Origin: Lysinibacillus contaminans
GTDB lineage: Bacteria; Bacillota; Bacilli; Bacillales_A; Planococcaceae
NCBI RefSeq assembly: GCF_001278945.1
Contig: NZ_LGRV01000001.1
Location: 180,416-244,415, forward strand
Length of the DNA: 64,000 nt
Direction of reading: 5' to 3'
In this document: piece after piece, positions 42,912 to 51,029 of the stretch
How the letters are laid out: the number at the start of each line of letters is the position of its first letter
Position numbering within the stretch: the stretch's first letter is position 1
Position numbers and translations under genes: made by a program
Notes under the pieces: model-generated
What the model saw: only the letters and a program-made list of their open reading frames with translations
Databases searched by the model: none
What the model was told of the DNA's origin: nothing

Positions 42912-43886
42912 TTATTTAGATTCTGTCTCAGTATCTGCTTCTTTATCAGATTCTTTTTCAGTCTTTTCTGCTGCTTCTTTAGCAGCTTTTTCAGCAGCTG
43001 CAGCTTCCTCTTCACTTGTTGTTGTAAGGGAATCTAAAGCAACTTTTAAATCTTTATCAGATGTTTTGAAGTTTGCATCTTTAGCCATTTTCGCGATAAT
43101 GTCTTTAAGAAGTACTTGAGCTTCTCCAGTTTGTTTTAATTTAGCTACCATGCTTTGACGAATATTGTCTTCCTCGTCTTCGAATGAGCCGACTCCTTCT
43201 ACATCACGTTTATCAGTGATTTCGATAATATGATAACCGAAGCTAGATTTTACAGGTTCGCTAACTGTGTTTAGTTCAAGCTCATAAGCTGCATCATTGA
43301 ACTCGTCCACCATAGTACCCACTGAGAACCAACCAAGCTCGCCACCTTTAGATGCTGAGCCAGTATCTGATGAGTACTCTTTTGCTACATCAGCAAATGA
43401 AGCGCCACCTTTAATTTTTGCAAGTGCTTCTTTAGCAGTTGCTTCGTCTGCTACTAAAATGTGACGACCATTTAATTCTGTTTTCATTTGCTCATAATAT
43501 TTTTTTACATCTTCTTCTTTAATAGCTTGGTCTTTTAGAGCTTTTTCTTGAAGGATCTCGACTTTTAAAGATTCTTTAAAGCCTGCTTCTGTTAAGCCAC
43601 TTTGTGCAAGAGCTTGTGCAAAAGTATCTCCGTATTGTGAAGCGACTGCATCAAAAGCTTCTTTAATTTCGTCATCTTTTACTTCATATTTATCAGCTAA
43701 TACTTTTTCTGTTACCATTTGTTGTAAAACAATAGGACCTGTTAAAGTTTTTGCTGTTTCATGAAAGTCTGCAACCGAAATATCGCCTACCTTTGAAGTA
43801 ACTAAAGCTTTGTCGTCAGCGCTACTACAAGCACCAAGCGCTAAAACTGATGCTGCTAATGTTAATGATAAAACTGTCTTTTTCAT
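42912..43886 (-). CDS. prsA: Foldase lipoprotein PrsA
   Basis: A 324-residue extracytoplasmic peptidyl-prolyl isomerase that folds exported proteins. The lipobox ALGAC places the lipid on Cys20. A parvulin domain (about 130-225) shows GRHILVADEATAKEAL, SSDTGSASKGGELGWF and VKSSFGYHIIEITDKR. The last 35 residues are a repetitive A/E/K tail probably spanning the wall. AGGAGAGAATACTCAAT precedes the ATG. Monocistronic and convergent with yhaM, as in B. subtilis. Confidence 0.96.
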   Translation of the reverse strand: MKKTVLSLTLAASVLALGACSSADDKALVTSKVGDISVADFHETAKTLTGPIVLQQMVTEKVLADKYEVKDDEIKEAFDAVASQYGDTFAQALAQSGLTEAGFKESLKVEILQEKALKDQAIKEEDVKKYYEQMKTELNGRHILVADEATAKEALAKIKGGASFADVAKEYSSDTGSASKGGELGWFSVGTMVDEFNDAAYELELNTVSEPVKSSFGYHIIEITDKRDVEGVGSFEDEEDNIRQSMVAKLKQTGEAQVLLKDIIAKMAKDANFKTSDKDLKVALDSLTTTSEEEAAAAEKAAKEAAEKTEKESDKEADTETESK

Positions 43887-44029
43887 ATTGAGTATTCTCT
43901 CCTAACTGTCTTTTCTTGCAATTTTTACTATAACATAAACGATTTAAAAACAAAATGGTTCCCCTTGTGTATCGCCTAAATTTCAAAATCCAGGACGCAT
44001 AGGATAGAGAAAAGAAGGGGGGTGAGGTT

Positions 44030-44134
44030 ATGAGCAACGGTGGATATGGTGGCGGCGGTCACGGCTCAAGCTTTGCTTTATTAGTCGTGCTATTTATCTT
44101 ATTAATTATCGTTGGTGCAGCATTCCTGTACTAA
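44030..44134 (+). CDS. YjcZ-family small membrane protein
   Basis: A 34-residue peptide with a Gly-rich head ([14 protein letters not shown]) and one hydrophobic helix ([19 protein letters not shown]), the hallmark of the YjcZ family of sporulation-associated peptides. GGGGGGTGAGGTT gives a very strong ribosome site. CATAGGATA about 30 bp upstream resembles a late mother-cell (SigK-type) -10 box, which is weak evidence for sporulation expression. A terminator follows closely. Confidence 0.88.
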   Translation: MSNGGYGGGGHGSSFALLVVLFILLIIVGAAFLY

Positions 44135-44145
44135 TTTAAACGATA

Positions 44146-44180
44146 AAAAGCTAAGGATATCGATATCCTTAGCTTTCTCC
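44146..44180 (+). terminator. Terminator of the YjcZ-type gene
   Basis: AAAGCTAAGGATAT and ATATCCTTAGCTTT pair perfectly around CG; only a short T/C-rich tail follows. Confidence 0.75.
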
Positions 44181-44194
44181 TATTAATGGAACAA

Positions 44195-44380
44195 TTATAC
44201 TGCAAATAAAATTTCTACATAGAATGAAATAAGTAAAATCGTAATAAGTATATTTATTGTTCGGAATATTTTTGGCTGGTTTTCTTCGGGAATTTCACGT
44301 CGCATGCAAAGTGCATAGGTCATACGATTAATTTGAAATAAATAGAATACCGAGAATAGAACTACGATTGTTAATAGCAA
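44195..44380 (-). CDS. Two-helix membrane protein (61 aa)
   Basis: A TTG start 8 nt after GGGGAGG leads into a 61-residue protein with two hydrophobic helices (about 2-17 and 41-60) joined by a short charged loop (CMRREIPEENQPKIFR). I do not recognise the family. It lies downstream of the DUF3267 gene in the same direction with about 65 bp between and may be co-transcribed. The spot holds other genes (yhaJ/yhaI) in B. subtilis. Confidence 0.6.
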   Translation of the reverse strand: MLLTIVVLFSVFYLFQINRMTYALCMRREIPEENQPKIFRTINILITILLISFYVEILFAV

Positions 44381-44445
44381 GTCTATTCCTCCCCTCTTTC
44401 AGTACTTATAAGCATATCAAAAATGGTAAACAAAAAACAAGTAGC

Positions 44446-44991
44446 TTAACTAATTGTTGGTGGGACTAAAATTTCGTAGCCTTTTGGTGTTTCTTCAATT
44501 TGTGCTTCTTTTGGTGATTTCCATAAGTATTTCACATAAAGTATATCTATTAAACATAGACCACTATGATACGCTAAAAGTAGTGTGCCGTAATGTGTGT
44601 ATGCAGGGAGTAGCAATGTCCCTAAAAGTATTAGCGCATTTAAGAAGATAAAGGGCGTTAGTAAAGCAAAAATATAGCGATTTTTTGATATAGGTTCACG
44701 AAGACGCATATGGAGTACAGGGATGAAGAAAAATTGAACACGTACGCGTAATGTTAGGTGATGACGTAAATCGTATAATGCTATAAAGTGCATAAATTTA
44801 TGAACAGGGTATAGTGTTAGTACTGTAATGGCAAACAACGATAAAAAGCGATCCGTAAAATGCTCTTCATGTGTAAGGTTGAGCATTACGTAAGATATCG
44901 AAAAGACCGATAAAAAAATACAGACAGCCATTAAGATAATGCGTGTTGTGCCGTAATGATGTTGTATGTTTAAAATTTTCCAGCAATGCAT
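44446..44991 (-). CDS. DUF3267-like membrane protein
   Basis: A 181-residue protein with about four hydrophobic helices, resembling the DUF3267 group of putative membrane metallopeptidases. The family's HExxH in the second helix region reads HKFMH here (LYPVHKFMHFIALYDLRHH), so the catalytic Glu is lost. Starting at 44991 (MHCWKIL) is favoured: GGAG lies 11 nt before it and a TATAAT box ends only about 30 nt upstream, so the ATG at 45009 would have almost no leader. It sits between prsA and scoC. Family assignment is from memory. Confidence 0.65.
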   Translation of the reverse strand: MHCWKILNIQHHYGTTRIILMAVCIFLSVFSISYVMLNLTHEEHFTDRFLSLFAITVLTLYPVHKFMHFIALYDLRHHLTLRVRVQFFFIPVLHMRLREPISKNRYIFALLTPFIFLNALILLGTLLLPAYTHYGTLLLAYHSGLCLIDILYVKYLWKSPKEAQIEETPKGYEILVPPTIS

Positions 44992-45113
44992 ATTGCGATT
45001 CAACTCCATAAAGGCAATGTATTATACTAATGTAGAGTGATTTATATAAAAATGCAAGAAAAGGAGATATCTCAAAAGTATTATTAGAGAATAAAATGAT
45101 TTTTTTCATAAGA

Positions 45114-45157
45114 AAGGCTGTCCAGTCTATTAAGACATGTTGGACAGCCTGTTTTAT
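45114..45157 (-). terminator. scoC terminator
   Basis: AGGCTGTCCA and TGGACAGCCT form a 10-bp stem followed by TTCTTATG on the minus strand. Confidence 0.72.
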
Positions 45158-45163
45158 ATAGTA

Positions 45164-45718
45164 CTAACCTTTTACTGGTGAACGGTGCTCGAGTTTGTCA
45201 AAGGAATCACGAAAGTTATGGAATGAACGCTCGAAAATATCGATGAAGTCTTCTCCGTAAATGTTACGAATAACGGCCATGACATCTAAAAATTCTGGGA
45301 ATCGACCGTATAAGTCTTTTAAAGCTAAAGAACCCTCAAGTACAGAATGATACGTATTATGATAATTGCTATTCATTTCAAGGATAAGATCAATTCCTGA
45401 TTCTGTTAACTCTACGTACGTATTACGTTTGTCATCATCACGCTTAGAAAATGTCAATAATTCACGTTCCTCTAATTTTTTTGAGAAGTTGAATGCTGTT
45501 GAAACGTGCATTACTCCGAACTTTGCCACATCTGAAATAGAAGCGCCTTTTAAATGATAAGAAATCCATAAAATATGATGCTCGTTAATGTTTAAATCGT
45601 AGGGTTTAATCCATTGTTGCCAATCTTTTTCAACTGCTTTCCATAAGGCTTTTGATAATTGTGCAATTCTTTGACTATAAAGCATTGCTTCTTTTTGAGT
45701 ATATAATTCCTCTGACAA
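45164..45718 (-). CDS. scoC: MarR-family transition-state regulator ScoC (Hpr)
   Basis: A 184-residue winged-helix repressor that in B. subtilis restrains protease, sporulation and oligopeptide-permease genes. The core [20 protein letters not shown], then [20 protein letters not shown] and [20 protein letters not shown], is nearly the B. subtilis sequence. TTG 45718 is the most likely start because AGGTG lies 6 nt before it; ATG 45724 is too close to that site. The Hpr dimer usually has a longer acidic tail, which is short here. Neighbours yhaH, trpP and hit follow B. subtilis order. Confidence 0.95.
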   Translation of the reverse strand: MSEELYTQKEAMLYSQRIAQLSKALWKAVEKDWQQWIKPYDLNINEHHILWISYHLKGASISDVAKFGVMHVSTAFNFSKKLEERELLTFSKRDDDKRNTYVELTESGIDLILEMNSNYHNTYHSVLEGSLALKDLYGRFPEFLDVMAVIRNIYGEDFIDIFERSFHNFRDSFDKLEHRSPVKG

Positions 45719-45891
45719 AGCCATCACCTACTGCTTTCTTTAACATTTTAGAAATATTATAGCAATAAAGGAAAAGAGTTTAAAGTTAGAAAAATTGAAA
45801 AATTGAAACGTGTGTGAAAAATACTCATATTTTCATATTTTTTGATAATAAAATGATTTATTTTATGGTTGTATGAGGTATTTAAGACTAT

Positions 45892-46278
45892 TTATTTTTC
45901 AAGGGTATTATTCTTTCTATCGGTAAATTGTGCAATGTTTTTCTCGATTACGCTAATTGAATTCTGTAATGCATCGATTTCTTGTTGCAATTTATTTTGG
46001 GTAGGTTCGATTTCTGTTGAAAAGGTATTAATTGACTGTTTTAAATCATTTATTATTTGAGGTATATTATTTTTGGCCTCGCTTCTGAGATTGTTTACAG
46101 AATGTTTGACGTTGCTTACTTGCAATTTAACATCTTGGATTTTTTCTTTCGCGCTATCGGTATTGGCTTGTAAATTAGATCGTAATTGTTGTCCTGATTG
46201 CGGCGTTGAAAAAAGAACAGCAATTGTTCCACCAACGATTCCAGCTGTTAATCCGATTAAGAATGGTTTTGTTTTCAT
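45892..46278 (-). CDS. yhaH: YtxH-domain protein YhaH
   Basis: A 128-residue protein with an N-terminal Gly-rich hydrophobic helix (FLIGLTAGIVGGTIAVLFSTP) followed by long amphipathic coiled-coil segments, the form of YtxH proteins. In B. subtilis YhaH is a sporulation/stress-associated protein of unknown action. ATG 46278 follows GAGGG at 8 nt; a frame ten codons longer is less likely. Monocistronic between scoC and trpP. Confidence 0.85.
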   Translation of the reverse strand: MKTKPFLIGLTAGIVGGTIAVLFSTPQSGQQLRSNLQANTDSAKEKIQDVKLQVSNVKHSVNNLRSEAKNNIPQIINDLKQSINTFSTEIEPTQNKLQQEIDALQNSISVIEKNIAQFTDRKNNTLEK

Positions 46279-46346
46279 TGTGAATGCCCTCATTTCTTTA
46301 TTTGTCATATTATCTTCTATTAAACCATGAATTATCCATTTACAAA

Positions 46347-46396
46347 ACGAAAAAGAAGCTAACCGAGTGATTTTATGTCACGGGTTAGCTTCTTCG
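46347..46396 (-). terminator. trpP terminator
   Basis: AAGAAGCTAACC and GGTTAGCTTCTT pair around a 17-nt loop and run into TTTTCG on the minus strand. Confidence 0.75.
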
Positions 46397-46400
46397 TTTG

Positions 46401-46934
46401 TTATGCCTGTGAAATGGCTGTGTTGAATTTAGAACGTTTCACTAATTTTGTGACAATCGGATAAATAATCATGAATGCTACAACGTTAAATGCTACTGCT
46501 GGTAGTACAACACCTACAAATAACATTGCAAACGTTTGACCAACGTTTGCACCAAATACAAATAGTGCAACAGATAAGAATATACTACCCGATAATACTG
46601 TTCCTAAACCAACTAATACAGCTGACATTGCGATATTGCTCACAACTTTTTTAAGAATGATGACAGCTACTAAAAATACAAAGCCAGTAACGGCTTTATC
46701 GATTATGTTTGGTACCAGGCCTGCTGGGAATGTTGTAAACAAACCAGATAACACACCTGTTGATAAAGACAATAAAAATGTTTCTTTTACTGTAGGGAAT
46801 AGCAAAATTCCGATAAACATCATCGTTAACATAAAGTCTGGCTTCATGCCATTTACCATACCCGGTGTGACTACGTAAAGTGCAGTGCCGACACCTACTA
46901 AAAGAGCCATTAAAACTAAATTTTTCGTATTCAT
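46401..46934 (-). CDS. trpP: Tryptophan transporter TrpP
   Basis: A 177-residue membrane protein with five or six hydrophobic helices, the TrpP (YhaG) family of tryptophan importers. MNTKNLVLMALLVGVGTALY and MKPDFMLTMMFIGILLFP are typical. The ATG at 46934 is preceded by GAG/TAG triplets at 5-nt intervals that overlap the ribosome site, the arrangement by which TRAP represses trpP translation in B. subtilis. A consensus promoter lies at 47016-47044. Confidence 0.92.
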   Translation of the reverse strand: MNTKNLVLMALLVGVGTALYVVTPGMVNGMKPDFMLTMMFIGILLFPTVKETFLLSLSTGVLSGLFTTFPAGLVPNIIDKAVTGFVFLVAVIILKKVVSNIAMSAVLVGLGTVLSGSIFLSVALFVFGANVGQTFAMLFVGVVLPAVAFNVVAFMIIYPIVTKLVKRSKFNTAISQA

Positions 46935-46936
46935 TT

Positions 46937-46968
46937 CTCATCTCTCCTCGACTATTCTGTCTAATCTT
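46937..46968 (-). promoter_or_regulatory. TRAP-type NAG-repeat leader of trpP
   Basis: Reading the minus strand toward the start codon: AAG-2-TAG-1-CAG-2-TAG-2-GAG-2-GAG-2-GAG-2-ATG, where the numbers are spacer lengths. The last five triplets keep an exact 5-nt period and include the ribosome site. Further GAG and TAG triplets lie up to 46991. TRAP wraps around 9-11 such triplets with 2-3 nt spacers, so tryptophan-dependent repression of translation is expected. mtrB is not in the window. Confidence 0.78.
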
Positions 46969-47015
46969 TTTGCCTCCTAACGTGTCCTCTTGACCGTTAG
47001 CGAAACTTATTTTTG

Positions 47016-47044
47016 ATTGTACGCTAAAAATTATAGATTGGCAA
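47016..47044 (-). promoter_or_regulatory. trpP promoter
   Basis: TTGCCA and TACAAT are 17 bp apart on the minus strand, giving a leader of roughly 75 nt. Confidence 0.75.
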
Positions 47045-47060
47045 TGTACTATTCTGACAA

Positions 47061-47474
47061 TTAAAGGTGAGCTTTTATGCTCTCTGCTACTTCTACTAAC
47101 TGTTCAGCAGTATAATTTTGTGTTTGCCAATTTAATGCTAGTCCTTCTTTTTCGTCATAACGCGGAATAAAATGTAAGTGATAGTGGAAAACAGTTTGTC
47201 CTGCTGCCTCACCATTATTATTGATTGTATTCATGCCGATTGGGTTGAATGCAGCTTTAATGGCATTTGCCACTTTTGGTGCTGCCGCGTATAAATTGCG
47301 CGCTACATCCTCTGGCATTTCAAAAAGGTCCTTGCAATGATGTTTAGGAATTAATAATGTGTGACCTTTTGCGACAGGTGAAATGTCTGTGAAGGCATAT
47401 ACATGGTCGTCTTCATAAACTTTGGTACTTGGAATAGATCCATCAATGATTTTGCAAAATAGGCAATCGCTCAT
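47061..47474 (-). CDS. hit: HIT-family nucleotide hydrolase
   Basis: A 137-residue histidine-triad protein, a nucleotidyl hydrolase or transferase acting on purine nucleotide phosphoramidates or AMP adducts. The triad is FHYHLHFIPR; CLFC near the N-terminus with later His residues may bind zinc. AAGGGGGATTTTACT precedes the ATG. Its place divergent from ecsA and downstream of nothing else is conserved in Bacillus. Confidence 0.93.
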   Translation of the reverse strand: MSDCLFCKIIDGSIPSTKVYEDDHVYAFTDISPVAKGHTLLIPKHHCKDLFEMPEDVARNLYAAAPKVANAIKAAFNPIGMNTINNNGEAAGQTVFHYHLHFIPRYDEKEGLALNWQTQNYTAEQLVEVAESIKAHL

Positions 47475-47570
47475 AGTAAAATCCCCCTTATATATAAATT
47501 TATCTCGTCCTAACAGATGCTAAGTTCTGTTGCTAGAAATCAGATGGTAAATAAAATTTATATTTTCCAT

Positions 47571-47643
47571 GTGAGGTAAGCGTCTGTATGGGTCCGGATA
47601 GTTCAGCTCACCATTAAAAGGAGCAATGTGTCTCCAATAATGG
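47571..47643. other. Possible structured RNA in the hit-ecsA spacer
   Basis: GTGAG (47571-47575) can pair with CTCAC (47607-47611) around a 31-nt loop. An adjacent hairpin has CCATTA and GGAG (47611-47623) pairing with CTCC and TAATGG (47632-47643), with a symmetrical 3/2-nt internal loop. I cannot match it to a known riboswitch or T-box. Either strand could be transcribed: it would be the leader of ecsA (plus) or of hit (minus). Confidence 0.35.
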
Positions 47644-47728
47644 AAGTTTCACTTTATTTTATCATACTCATAACTGAATCATTTGCTAATTTTTGATAAA
47701 ATATAAACTATGAAGAGGAGTGAATGGC

Positions 47729-48469
47729 ATGTCGGTATTAGAAGTTCAACATGTAACAGGTGGATATACAAGAAAGCCTGTTATTAAAGAGTTATCGTTT
47801 ACGATTGGAAAAGGAGAACTAGTAGGGTTAATTGGTTTAAATGGCGCAGGGAAAAGTACGACGATTAAGCATATTATCGGCACAATGCTGCCAAAAGAAG
47901 GCGACATTCGTTTAAATGGAATAACGCTAAAAGAAAATATGGACAAGTATCGTACAGCTTTTTCGTATATACCAGAAACACCTGTATTGTATGATGAATT
48001 GACACTGCGTGAGCATTTACAATTAACAGCGATGGCTTATAACTTAGATGAAGCGACGCTTGCCGCTCGTTCTGAAATCTTATTAAAAGAATTTCGTATG
48101 GAGAAACGCCTGAATTGGTTTCCTGCCCATTTTTCTAAAGGGATGCGTCAAAAGGTGATGATTATGTGTGCATTTTTAGTCAATCCAAGTCTTTATATTA
48201 TTGATGAACCGTTTGTTGGGTTAGACCCACTTGGTATTCAATCTTTACTTGATCAAATGGATGAAAAGAAAAAAGAGGGCGCTTCTATTTTAATGTCGAC
48301 GCATATATTATCGACAGCTGAAAAACATTGTGATCGTATTATTTTATTGCATGAGGGGCGTGTACGTGCGCAAGGAACGATGACGGATCTACGTACAGCT
48401 TTCGGGATGCCTAACGCAACATTAGACGACTTATATATTGCAATGACAAAGGAGCAGGACAATGAATAA
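47729..48469 (+). CDS. ecsA: ABC transporter ATPase EcsA
   Basis: A 246-residue ATPase with Walker A GLNGAGKSTT, signature FSKGMRQKVMI, Walker B LYIIDEPFVGLD and switch His in STHILS. In B. subtilis loss of ecsA impairs protein secretion, competence and sporulation. MSVLEVQHVTGGYTRKP aligns with the B. subtilis N-terminus, so ATG 47729 (9 nt from GAGGAG) is taken. It overlaps ecsB by 8 bp. Confidence 0.95.
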   Translation: MSVLEVQHVTGGYTRKPVIKELSFTIGKGELVGLIGLNGAGKSTTIKHIIGTMLPKEGDIRLNGITLKENMDKYRTAFSYIPETPVLYDELTLREHLQLTAMAYNLDEATLAARSEILLKEFRMEKRLNWFPAHFSKGMRQKVMIMCAFLVNPSLYIIDEPFVGLDPLGIQSLLDQMDEKKKEGASILMSTHILSTAEKHCDRIILLHEGRVRAQGTMTDLRTAFGMPNATLDDLYIAMTKEQDNE

Positions 48470-49646
48470 CTTGCGTGATGTGTGGTCTTCGCGCTTCATG
48501 CATTATATAGGTGAAGTGCAAAAGTATATGCAATTTATTTTTACAGGGCATATTGCGATTGTGCTAGTGTTTCTTATTGGTGCAGGGGGCTATCAATATA
48601 GTGAATGGCTAAAAGTAGTGTCCACTGATTTTCCTGCGCAGACGATTGTTGCGGTAGTTATTGGAATTATTTTAGCTCTTAGTCGACCAACAACTTTATT
48701 ACGTGAGCCTGACCAAGTGTATTTACTACCATTGGAATCGAAAATGCCACAGTACTTTAAAAAAGCACTTGCCTGGACGTTTTGGTCTCAGGTGTGGTTA
48801 GTGGGAATCGTTTATATCATTAGTATTCCATTGTTAAAAGCTGTTACAACATTAACAATATCCGAAATTTGGGCAATATTTTTCCTAATTGTGGTGCTGA
48901 AATATTTGAGTGTACAGGGAGAATTTAGCTATCGATATAGTTCGCGTGGGCATCTTATATGGGGAGACAGATTTATACGTGCCATCATATTTGGACTGGC
49001 TGTATATATGGGGCTTCAGGCACAACTTATGTTAGCATTTGCACTGACAGTAATTGCCTGCGCTTATGTGTTCGTATTCCGAAAAAAATGTGCTGGCGAG
49101 CCGGTGCCTTATGAGCATTTTGTGAACCTTGAACAAAATCGTATGATGAGCTTTTATCGTTTTGCAAATTATTTTACAGATGTACCACATTTACGTGGAA
49201 GCATTCGTCGCCGCGGTTGGCTCGATTGGTTATATAAATCCGTGCCATATGCAAAGGGAAATGCTCAGAAATATTTAGTATTCCGTACATTTGTGCGTAC
49301 AGATGATCATTTTTATTTATGGGTACGCTTAACAGCCATCTCTGCTGTGATTGTGGCATTCGTTGATATTCCTGTTGTGACATGGATTATTGCTGCCGCA
49401 TTAAGTTTCGCGACAACGATTCAACTAAAGCAAGCATTATTATCTGGCGGAGACTTCCGTATGGACATGCTATATCCGCAGCCAGAAGACGCTCGGAAGA
49501 AAGCTGTACAGCAAATCGTTCGTCTATCGATGATTGTACAAGCTATTATTGTAGGGCTGTGTGGTATTATGCAACCGATGTTCTTTGTAACCATTTTCGT
49601 AATTATTATCGTGAGTGAGTTGACTACAAAGATGACAAAGTCGTGA
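48462..49646 (+). CDS. ecsB: ABC transporter permease EcsB
   Basis: A 394-residue permease with about eight to ten hydrophobic helices, pairing with EcsA. The substrate is not established; the Ecs system affects regulated intramembrane proteolysis through RasP and secretion. The start lies within the end of ecsA. The third gene, ecsC, of B. subtilis is absent: about 100 bp of non-coding DNA and a terminator follow, then yhaA on the other strand. Confidence 0.94.
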   Translation: MNNLRDVWSSRFMHYIGEVQKYMQFIFTGHIAIVLVFLIGAGGYQYSEWLKVVSTDFPAQTIVAVVIGIILALSRPTTLLREPDQVYLLPLESKMPQYFKKALAWTFWSQVWLVGIVYIISIPLLKAVTTLTISEIWAIFFLIVVLKYLSVQGEFSYRYSSRGHLIWGDRFIRAIIFGLAVYMGLQAQLMLAFALTVIACAYVFVFRKKCAGEPVPYEHFVNLEQNRMMSFYRFANYFTDVPHLRGSIRRRGWLDWLYKSVPYAKGNAQKYLVFRTFVRTDDHFYLWVRLTAISAVIVAFVDIPVVTWIIAAALSFATTIQLKQALLSGGDFRMDMLYPQPEDARKKAVQQIVRLSMIVQAIIVGLCGIMQPMFFVTIFVIIIVSELTTKMTKS

Positions 49647-49752
49647 GGCAATAGATAGGCTTACTTGAAGTAAGGATAGTGCTACTCGGGTGCTAATGTC
49701 AGCGCTCAGGTAGACCAAATGAAGGCTTATAACCGACACTCATTAAGTAAAA

Positions 49753-49797
49753 AAAAGCTCATTTTCACCAAATGTACTGGTGAAAATGAGCTTTTTT
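49753..49797. terminator. Bidirectional terminator
   Basis: AAAAGCTCATTTTCACCA pairs perfectly with TGGTGAAAATGAGCTTTT around a 7-nt loop, with T and A tracts. Confidence 0.9.
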
Positions 49798-49800
49798 GTT

Positions 49801-50961
49801 TTAGTCTACTAATTGATAGTTAAGCGCAGCAGTTAATAACACTTTGGCTGCAACGAGCATGCCTTTCTCATCGATATCAAACTCAGGATGATGGTGAGGT
49901 GCATAATTTTTAGGTGCAGCCCCTGTGAAGAAGAAGGTACCTGGTTTTTCCTCCAAATAATAAGAGAAATCCTCACCCCCCATAGTCGCTTCCATTTCAA
50001 AAACGTCACAAATATCCTGTGCAACATCACGTACAAATAATGTTTCTTTTTCATGATTCACAACAGCAGGGTAGCCGCAACGATAGTCTAGTTCAATTGT
50101 GCAATCATGAGCAATTTCAGTTCCTTGAATGATACGTCTGAATTCGCGTTCCATTGTGACACGTACGTCTTTATTGAATGTACGAACAGTTCCATTTAAG
50201 TACGCAGAATCAGCAATAATATTGTCGGCATTTTGTGCAACAAAAGAATCGACAGATAGCACAGCAGATTCTGTTGGTGCCACGCGGCGTGCGACAAGTT
50301 GTTGAAGATTCATAACAAGTTGTGACCCGATTACAATAGCGTCTTTTGTTTGATGCGGCTGAGCACCATGACCGCCCCTCCCTTGAATTTTTATGTCAAA
50401 GCTATCTACAGCAGCCATCATTGGTCCTACACGGTACCCAATCATACCCGTTGGATGATTTGAAGATAAATGCGTGCCGAAAATGGCATCGACACCATTT
50501 AAAGCACCGGCTTTCACCATTCCAGTAGCACCACCCGGGTCAGTTTCCTCTGCATGTTGATGGATTAGTACATAATCTCCTACTAATTCATCACGCATTT
50601 CCCATAACAGTTTACCGATGATTAATAGCGTTGCTGTATGGCCATCATGACCACAAGCATGCATAACGCCAGGTACTTGTGATTTATAAGGTACATCTTT
50701 TTCGTCTTGGATTGGTAAAGCGTCAAAATCTGCACGTAAGGCAATTGTTTTGCCAGGCTTGCTCCCTATAATACGTGCGATTAGCCCATACCCACTAACA
50801 TTTTCTTCTACGGGTACACCAAGTGTCTTATAATAATTTGCTATGTAGTTTGCTGTCTCTTTTTCTTGAAAACTAAGTTCAGGATGCATATGAAGATGGC
50901 GACGGATTTCTTGCATTTCATCAAAGTGTGCTTCGATCTTATTAGATAATTGTTGGTCCAA
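49801..50961 (-). CDS. yhaA: M20 amidohydrolase YhaA
   Basis: A 386-residue metal-dependent amidohydrolase of the IAA-amino-acid hydrolase/N-acetyl-L-amino-acid deacylase group. Metal motifs are HMHPELSF, MHACGHDGHTA, HQHAEE and GGEDFSYYLEEKPGTF. The TTG start at 50961 has GGGGGAC about 8 nt upstream. The substrate is unknown; deacylation of N-acyl amino acids is the family norm. Its site after ecsAB matches B. subtilis. Confidence 0.92.
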   Translation of the reverse strand: MDQQLSNKIEAHFDEMQEIRRHLHMHPELSFQEKETANYIANYYKTLGVPVEENVSGYGLIARIIGSKPGKTIALRADFDALPIQDEKDVPYKSQVPGVMHACGHDGHTATLLIIGKLLWEMRDELVGDYVLIHQHAEETDPGGATGMVKAGALNGVDAIFGTHLSSNHPTGMIGYRVGPMMAAVDSFDIKIQGRGGHGAQPHQTKDAIVIGSQLVMNLQQLVARRVAPTESAVLSVDSFVAQNADNIIADSAYLNGTVRTFNKDVRVTMEREFRRIIQGTEIAHDCTIELDYRCGYPAVVNHEKETLFVRDVAQDICDVFEMEATMGGEDFSYYLEEKPGTFFFTGAAPKNYAPHHHPEFDIDEKGMLVAAKVLLTAALNYQLVD

Positions 50962-50992
50962 AGTAAAGTCCCCCTTTAAGTCATTTTAGTAA

Positions 50993-51026
50993 GACAAGTC
51001 CCACCTTGAAAAAAGGGGGACTTGTC
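50993..51026 (-). terminator. hmoB terminator
   Basis: GACAAGTCCC-CCTT pairs with AAGG-GGGACTTGTC. The U tail is poor on the minus strand (TTACTAAAAT), so efficiency is uncertain. Confidence 0.6.
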
Positions 51027-51029
51027 GGG

